NCBI GenBank assembly: GCA_963277665.1
Contig: OY728159.1
Coordinates: 1,023,327,343 to 1,023,391,342, forward strand
DNA length: 64,000 bases
DNA from: Viscum album
Lineage: Eukaryota; Streptophyta; Magnoliopsida; Santalales; Viscaceae
Direction of reading: 5' to 3'
A program made the translations under genes and the position numbers. The notes below the pieces were generated by a model, which was not told the DNA's origin, did no database searches, and worked only from the letters and a program-made list of their open reading frames with translations. This document shows positions 57,589 to 64,000 of the stretch, piece by piece (position 1 is the first letter of the stretch; every line of letters begins with the position of its first letter).

Positions 57589-57999
57589 ATGGAGGGAACC
57601 AGAAGGAATTCGGTTAACATTGAATCCAATGGACAAATTGGTGACTATGAGCAACAAAATTGTGTAATTACTAGAGAGAAAGATATTGTCATTATGCCAA
57701 ATTAGTCATCGCGATATATGATTAACAATGTGAAAGTTAGTGGTATGCCTAATTCATCAAAGAAGAGGAAGATAAACTATTATGCATGTTCGCATGTTGA
57801 GGAGAATAAAGAAAGGAAGATCGAGATTTCTAAAGAAGGGAAGAAGAACCTTGAGGTATACCTCAAATGGAGGGACTGATGTTATATGTGTGGAGAAAAG
57901 GGTTATAGAGTGATAGACTGTTATGGAGTTCAATGTATTATTTGTGGAGAACATGGGTATTACCCAACTCAATACCCTAACCTAAAAAGTAACTTCTAA
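57589..57999 (+). pseudogene. gag: L1 gag remnant with two degenerate zinc knuckles
   Basis: Gag nucleocapsid would bind and package the RNA. One frame of 136 codons runs from the ATG at 57589 to the TAA at 57997, interrupted by TAG at 57703 and TGA at 57877. It is basic (Lys-Lys-Arg-Lys, Glu-Arg-Lys) and ends in two tandem Cys-x2-Cys-x4-x-x4-x knuckles beginning at 57880. The first reads Cys-Tyr-Met-Cys-Gly-Glu-Lys-Gly-Tyr...Cys, with Tyr in place of the zinc-binding His. The second reads Cys-Ile-Ile-Cys-Gly-Glu-His-Gly-Tyr...Tyr, with Tyr for His and Tyr for the last Cys. All three changes can come from single transitions. The larger capsid domain is absent or unrecognisable. Confidence 0.75.
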
Positions 58000-58609
58000 A
58001 TCAAGGAAGGACTTATTCCAGGACAATAATTGAGGAGGATGGATTGAAGTGTTTATGTATTGGTATTCAAGAATAATTTTATTGAGGTACTTTTATTGTG
58101 TATTAGAATATTTTTGTATTATTCTATTGTGGTTTTCAATAATTTTAATGTATCGGAAACCATGAAAAGTGATTCAAATATTTTGGAAAGTAGATGATAT
58201 GCGCATCATGATGGGATAAAGAGAAAATGAAATGTTTGACAGTATTCATGAGCTCATGATTGATATAAGGACTAAGTGATGTCATGGGTTGAGTATAATT
58301 AATTTTGAGGATTTTGGATTGTGGAAAGTGTTAACTTTTAACTACATTCATGTTTTCACTAAGGTTCATTGGGTATTCATTCATCAAGAGAATACATTAT
58401 TAAGGTATTCACATGTTTTTAATTTGACCAAAAAGATATATCTTATGATATATGGGGGATAAATTTTTGCATTCACATGATTTCTATGTGAAATTTCAAG
58501 TAATCATTTTTTTATACTATGAGCTTGGACCGAAGTATTTTAGATAAGCCTAAATATTGGAATGGATTATGTTGGACATAAGATAGGATAGATGTTTTTT
58601 CGATATTAT

Positions 58610-58762
58610 TGATGGGATGTTATAGTAATATAGCTTTAGAAAAACGACAACCTGCAAGACTGGCGACAGCCCATCGTGTCGGACAAGGCTGGGGGAATCG
58701 AACCCACAACCGAAGTGCGACTGGCCTTTATCGCCTACCACTGGCCTACAGGAAGTCCCTGT
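58610..58762 (-). mobile_element. tRNA-derived SINE copy
   Basis: Antisense copy of the 39178-39335 SINE: B box GGTTCGATTCC complement at 58694-58704, A box TAGGCCAGTGGTAGGC complement at 58733-58748, then the shared GTTGTCG-TTTTTCTAAAGCTATA tail. The minus frame 58550-58741 over it is spurious. Confidence 0.85.
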
Positions 58763-61270
58763 TTAGTAGAAACTAGTTTTATTATATTAAGAAGTATGAT
58801 ATATGAAGTATAAGTCCATTTTAAGTACTATATATGATTAATCTCACTATAGATAGACTTATGTATTTTGGATAACTTTTATAACCTTTTGTTTGAGAAA
58901 GATGGAATGGACCATCATTCTATCACATGATCTTCTAACACATCACGAATAACAAATTCAACTTCATTTCATTAAGGGATGAAGTGGAAATTGTCCAATT
59001 AACGAACAACAGTGAGATTGTACCAAAATAAAGTAAGTATTTATTCTAATTCAAATTCTTCTACTTTAGGGAAATGATCTTGAGAACCAAAAATGTTGTC
59101 TGAGTGCTCTTATATCTGATGAATCAGATGGTACCTTATATCTTCACAAATTTATGGCTTTGTGATTGTTGGATTGTCCATAGCCATGTTCTCTACCACT
59201 CTCCATCAGAACATGATGGTTAGATTTCACTTCCATATCCATATCTTCACCTATGTGGAAACCCAGTGATTAGTTTTTTTGGTTAACTGTTACGTATCAT
59301 ACTTTTGTTTTTAAATATTAGGTTTGGTATTCCTTTTTACGATGTGGGTTTCAATTAAAGAAACTTTTGAGTAGTAACCCATTTACAACCCCGATGAATT
59401 TCTAGGGCGAAATTCATTTTACGGGGGGTAGAATGTAACACCCCAAGATTTTATGAAAAATATTCTTTTTAATTTCATTAATGTCTTTTTTTTACGCTAC
59501 ACTAAAAGGATCTTGCACAACACGCATCCTTGACTTTCCATGCATTACACGCAATCGCGATCTTCCTCGATAGCGTGTGTAGTAAGCAAAAACGAGTTTT
59601 ATTAAACAACAATATGCTATTAAAATATTATAAAAACCAGTCGTTATGAATAGTAATAACAACTTTTTGGAATTTTTTAAATTTTAGTTTTCAAAATAGT
59701 CATCATTTTTGGATTTGGAATATCGAAATTAGCTTAGGGTGAAATTTTGGTACTTTTCAGATAACATTCATTTTCTAATGAATAGTGAAAATTACTAAAT
59801 TTTAATTAAAAACAATCTTTTTAATCAAAATAATTAATAGTGATAAATTATTAATTTGAGTGGTTTTAAAGTATATTTAGAATATATTTTTACAATGTAA
59901 TACAATTTTGGTCATTGGAAGAAATTTCACATTTAAACAATACATACACAAGTGTCAATCTTTTGATAGTTATTATCTCTTAAGAACACGCTATTTGTTT
60001 TGACGACGGGAATTAATTTTTAAATTAAGTAATGACACCGATATGTTTGGAATTTGGTAAAATAGACATCATTTTTTAGTTCATAATATCAAATATAGCA
60101 TAGGCCTAATTTTTGGTATTTTTCTCGAAACTTTCAGTTTTTGATGAATAGTGAAACCACTAAGTGGTAGTTAAAAAAATGAATTTTTCATAAAACTTAA
60201 TTTTACCACTTCTGTGAGTGGAATTTCAAAACTCTGAGAGAAACGGTTGATGTCAGTAAGTAAAATGTGGTTCAATGAGATGAAAATAATTTTTGGTGAA
60301 TAGTAACTTTTTACTTTTTTTACCACAGTTAAAAGTAAATAGGGTAATTAAGGGTAAAAATGATATTATTATTAACCTAACACATGTCCTAATTCTATTG
60401 GATAAGTGTAATTCGACCAAAAACAACCTTAGGAAAAAAATATGACCATTTCGGCCCACTTGGATTAGATTAGGACATTTATTATTAATTTATTTAAAAA
60501 AGGGTTAAAATAGTTAAAATCAAAGTTTAATAAGTATATAATTTTTAATATAGGGTCATACATAAGATAAATTCGACTATAAATATTAATTAGAAATATA
60601 AAAGGATTTACAACATAATTGTATTATATTTTTAATTTTTAGCCATTAAATAATTTAATTTATTTATGACACAAAGATGATGTAGTAATTATCTTATTAA
60701 TGAAATATTGACATAATTGATGTTATAAATACCAAAATAAATGTAATTTGAGACTTTTTATGAATTCCACTAATTTTCTAGATTATGATGACATGTTTTT
60801 ATTGATATAATTAACTTTTTTCGAACTAATCAGTCTGTTATAAGTTTAACAAAAATAAATTACTAAATAGTGTCAAAATTGACATAAAATAGTTTTTAAA
60901 ACAAATATTATATTATTAACTGTTATATTATTCCTAAAAATATATGTTTCTGCCAAATTACATATATAAGGTTATATAAATTAATAATAAAGAACTTGGG
61001 GTTACTTTGGATTCTTATAGTATGTTTATTAACCTTATAGTGTAAGAACACAAAAGGACATGGTAAAAGTAAAATTATATAACTTAATGTTAAATCTAAA
61101 TGATAATGTTAAAATAGGAACCTAAACATGTATAAATTCTATTGGATGAGTGGATTTAGACCCATCCCCACCTTAGCTACTAAATAAATCAATTTGGATC
61201 TATTTAAAACCGAATTTGGCTTTATAATAAAATAATATTTTGAGTTATTCCAAAGGTTCCCATATCCTCC

Positions 61271-61281
61271 CTTATAAAAGG
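61271..61281 (+). promoter_or_regulatory. L1 3' LTR TATA box
   Basis: CTTATAAAAGG, same context as 54944-54953. Confidence 0.7.
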
Positions 61282-61599
61282 GCACCTCCTCCCTCTCTTC
61301 CTCACAACACTTTGAGCCTTCAAGCTCGGCCAACCCCTGCCAGATTCATTTCTCCACTTCCCTAGCAACATCCTAGAGGTCCTGGTCTTCTTCAAAGACC
61401 AATTTTAGTTCCCTATGTGGAGGACTCAAAGAGGTGTTTCAAAGAAGAGGTAATGTCTTTTACGGATTCTTTCAACTTTATTTCTTCTTCCACTACTTCT
61501 TCTTAGATTGTTTCATTATGAAGTAATAACATCAGTATCACTCATATACTGATATGTTATTATAAGTATGAAACAATCCTATTTCACCATCTATCCATC

Positions 61600-62050
61600 C
61601 TACGGAAAACGAAATCACCGCGCGTGTGTACATACGGAATATCGTCTCCACGTCGTGGTGTAATCTATTATCCACCACCACCTTACTTGGATGGGTATAA
61701 TGGTGTACATAATAACTATATATCATTATTGTAAAGTGTTATTGATTCTGAAATTGTATACATACACTCCAATACAATTCCACAATCCGGATAACGATAT
61801 CATCACTTGTGCGTACGTACGGACTACCGTCTCCACGACGCGATGAGATTCATTCTCCACATTAACCATTAATGAATGATTATAAAGTATATATAATAAG
61901 TAATCATGAAATATATGACATAATAATGATACTTGATTTATGTGTATATATATGTATGTCATCTACTTAATTCCATTCAACTCAATAAGGAAACGAAAAC
62001 AGCATTCATGCGTACGTACGACCTACCGTCTCCATGAACAGTGTATTTCT
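61600..62050 (+). other. Three covarying hairpin blocks, L1 3' LTR
   Basis: Cores at 61625, 61810 and 62009: the same 185 and 199 spacing as the 5' LTR. Block A arms are CACCGCG/CGTGGTG with a wobble, extending after a bulge into CGTG/CACG. Block B has TCATC/GATGA outer pairs. Block C has CATTCATG/CATGAACA. Confidence 0.8.
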
Positions 62051-63655
62051 TTCCATTTATTGATCTATTATATATATGTATATTCTGAATATATATTATA
62101 TATAAATCATGTTTTATATTCTGGAATTAATTAATCATGATCTATGTAGTCATATGAATAATTACAAGTCATTACACGGATGACAAATGAAATGATTTTA
62201 CCCAAAACGCTCTTTAACATGGAATTTACAAAAGAACGGGTAAAATAATGTCATAAGTGAACCATATATGATATCATAAAAATATGTATGATTCTGGAAT
62301 AAGTCAATAACATTATTTAAATCATTATACAGGAGGTTCAGACACTTACAAAGAAAATCAGACCTATGGTAAGGGATAATTGTGGAAATCTCATTTTTAT
62401 CCGAGACTACTTATTCGTAAGTATTTTCTCTGGTTATTGCTATCATCCATTTCCATGTTTTATAAAAGTGTATTCATGTATTTTTAAAGTCCTTTTATAC
62501 CCATTTTGACTTTTACCCCATGGTATGTAAGTAATCATTCTTTTTTTACCCTACGAGGAACTTTAACTTTTCCGACAAATGTACAAGAAGAATGTTTTTT
62601 AACTTATATGGCACGAACATATTTTTACAATTTTATAAAGGATTATTTTCATGATGCTTCCTAAAAAGATTTCTGGACTATTTTCAACAAAATCTCTTTC
62701 TTTTAAAATAGCATGACGTTTTTTGAAAATAAAATGATTTTGAAGAACAAAGTATATTTTCCTCAAGAATTCAAATCAAGTGTTTTATCAAAACCTTTTT
62801 CCATCTAAGATGACACTATTTCATATGTGTATGTTTCTAGTATAAAGTTTCTATGATTTACATGGTTTCAATTTTATTATTATGAAATGATATTCATTTC
62901 TTTTATATGGATTATGTGATTATGGGATGATGTTTATGAAACCCATTTTATTTATTGGGTTACTATTTATGATGTATGTTTATTTTGTGGAACAAGTAAG
63001 AATGATTTCATTATTAGATGGGTGGGACCTATATCTCCCTCCAATGCATTGGGTAAATATTTATATCTCATGAGATAGACATGGCTAGAATGGCAAGTTA
63101 AACAGGTTCAGTAATACAGGACTGGAACGAGGAGTGAACTCGATTCAGAAAGGGACTTTGTCCACTAAGATGGTCTTGGCAGCAATACCTTGGCTTCTAT
63201 GGAAATCATATCATGTGCTTAATGGTTTCCACAATCACATGTTTTATTCTGATGTTATTTTATCATTCTTAATGTTTCTTTATGATCTATACCTTACGTA
63301 CTTCCATGTTTTGTGTCATTTCTCAAGATTTTGATGTTTAAACATTATGTTCATGTTTTTAAGTTCAAATGTATATGGTATGTTTTATTTTATCCATGCT
63401 TACCCTTACTGAGAATTTGAGCTCACCCTTTTTATGTTTTCTTTTCCCTAGGATATAAAGAAAGGTTTTAGGTAAGAAAAAAAAGAAGATCTTTATGGGA
63501 GATGTTAAAGATCTTTCACCACGATTAGAAGATTACGTTCCAAGTTTCCAAAGACACTAAACTATTACGGTCTTTGTGTGTCTATATTTGTTATGTATTA
63601 AGTATTCCGCTAATGTAATGTAATTTCCATGTACGTCAAGCTTTGGGTCTCTACA

Positions 63656-63748
63656 CAGGTCTATGCAAGAGGGATGTCTTGTGAGGCCCAAGTGTGTGTG
63701 GGAGGGATGTGTTGTGAAGCCTAGCCTGTGGGTGGAATGTGATGTGGT
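63656..63748 (+). repeat. ~34-bp minisatellite, right part
   Basis: CAGGT, then units with TCTTGTGAGGCCCAAGTG and TGTTGTGAAGCC, continuing the array at 52826-53105. It stops at a CACTA-type end. Confidence 0.83.
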
Positions 63749-64000
63749 CACTACTAGAAATTTTGTCTTTGGATCCCCCTAAAATGGGTGACCACCATTG
63801 GGGGGAACTATTGGGTATCAATATAGACCTCTATTCATGGGCTCAAGCCTAAAAAAATTTACACACATTCCACACCACCTCCCTCACAAACACCCTCCCT
63901 CTTCAAACCATAGGCCTCCCATTCTCTACCTCACTGCATCATCCTCTATCTTAGACTAACCTATGTGGATCATCTTCTCCCTCACCGCACCTATGCTTCT
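63749..64000 (+). mobile_element. Probable CACTA (En/Spm-type) transposon end, partial
   Basis: CACTACTAGAAATTTTGTC at 63749-63767 fits plant CACTA terminal inverted repeats. The preceding 3 bases GGT would be the target duplication. The other end lies beyond the window, so this cannot be confirmed here. 63767-64000 has short GGGTGACC / GGGG words and a pyrimidine-rich tract; no coding sequence. Confidence 0.6.

Larger units (their letters stand above)
57329..59433 (+). mobile_element. L1 internal region
   Basis: Contains the primer-site-like sequence, the gag remnant (57589-57999), an antisense SINE (58610-58762), the conserved CTGATGAATCAGATGG...CCATCAGAAC segment (59118-59215) and the purine tract. 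There is no protease, RT, RNase H or integrase. The AGGGCGAAATTCATTTTACG just before the LTR resembles the tail of a gypsy integrase frame. Confidence 0.9.
53106..63655 (+). mobile_element. L1: LARD-like gypsy derivative
   Basis: A 10.55-kb element: 5' LTR 53106-57328, internal 57329-59433, 3' LTR 59434-63655. LTRs start TGTAACACCCC and end TCTCTACA. It has a primer-site-like GTTGGTATAAAAGG at 57329 and a purine tract ACGGGGGGTAGA at 59421-59432. Flanks CAGGA/CAGGT match in four of five bases and sit in a 34-bp tandem repeat that comes back into register when the element is removed. LTRs make up about 80% of its length; only a gag remnant is present. Both LTRs stay colinear to within a base or two over 4.2 kb, so it is younger than L3 and L4. 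Confidence 0.93.
59434..63655 (+). repeat. L1 3' LTR (4222 bp)
   Basis: Near-copy of 53106-57328 with the same order: TATA 61272-61281, GGTAATGTC 61450-61458, hairpin blocks 61600-62050, end CTCTACA at 63655. Confidence 0.93.

Noticed and set aside
59118..59215. CTGATGA as a hammerhead ribozyme core
   Set aside because: The required GAAA and stem arrangement are not present in L1 or L3.

Overview
This window looks like intergenic DNA from a large, repeat-filled, strongly AT-rich land-plant genome (probably a flowering plant). I find no host protein-coding gene, rRNA gene or functional tRNA gene. Almost everything I can identify is a transposable element in some state of decay. Coding remnants carry in-frame stops, frameshifts and many transition-type changes.

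Layout, left to right. (1) 1-6232: the 3' half of a very old Copia/Sirevirus-type element: RT-RNase H remnant, short tandem repeat, env-like remnant and a decayed 3' LTR. (2) 6233-13700: mostly unidentified AT-rich DNA, with a 140-bp palindromic element (9854-9993), an unidentified antisense pseudogene (11249-11640) and an antisense Ty3/Gypsy integrase 3' end with its polypurine tract and LTR start (13226-13700). (3) 13700-47925: one gypsy-derived, LARD-like element (call it L3, + strand). It has ~4.7-kb LTRs and a ~2.1-kb internal region. It was split by two later insertions: a full-length Sirevirus-like element (15788-28152) in its 5' LTR, and a second LARD-like element (L2, - strand, 33227-44925, TTTTC target duplication) in its 3' LTR. 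(4) 47926-~50930: an older antisense member of the same family (L4), whose LTR was cut by L3. (5) 50930-52825: unidentified TG-rich DNA. (6) 52826-63748: a ~34-bp minisatellite interrupted by a third LARD-like element (L1, + strand, 53106-63655); beyond it the array runs up to a CACTA-type terminus at 63749.

The Sirevirus-like element has the usual order: LTR, initiator-Met primer-binding site, gag, protease, integrase, RT, RNase H, a long env-like frame, repeated polypurine tracts, LTR. Integrase DD35E and RT YVDD residues are present, but the protease active site is destroyed and every frame is interrupted. Between pol and the env-like frame lies a 12-unit ~16-bp tandem array followed by a TATA-like stretch. 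The fossil element at 1-6232 has a different array at the same place.

The most interesting structure is in the LARD-like family (L1-L4). Downstream of the LTR TATA box, L1, L2 and L3 carry three ~50-bp blocks about 180-210 bp apart. Each block can fold as a hairpin. The arm sequences differ between blocks while pairing is kept, and the loop holds a conserved CGTACGTACGG / CTACCGTCTC core with its own small stem that also shows a compensatory change. L2 LTRs add six ~195-bp modules starting with CCCTTAC, several with another conserved hairpin (GATGAGA...TCTCATC). The LTR middle therefore looks like nucleosome-length modules carrying conserved foldable elements. I know of no named element matching this.
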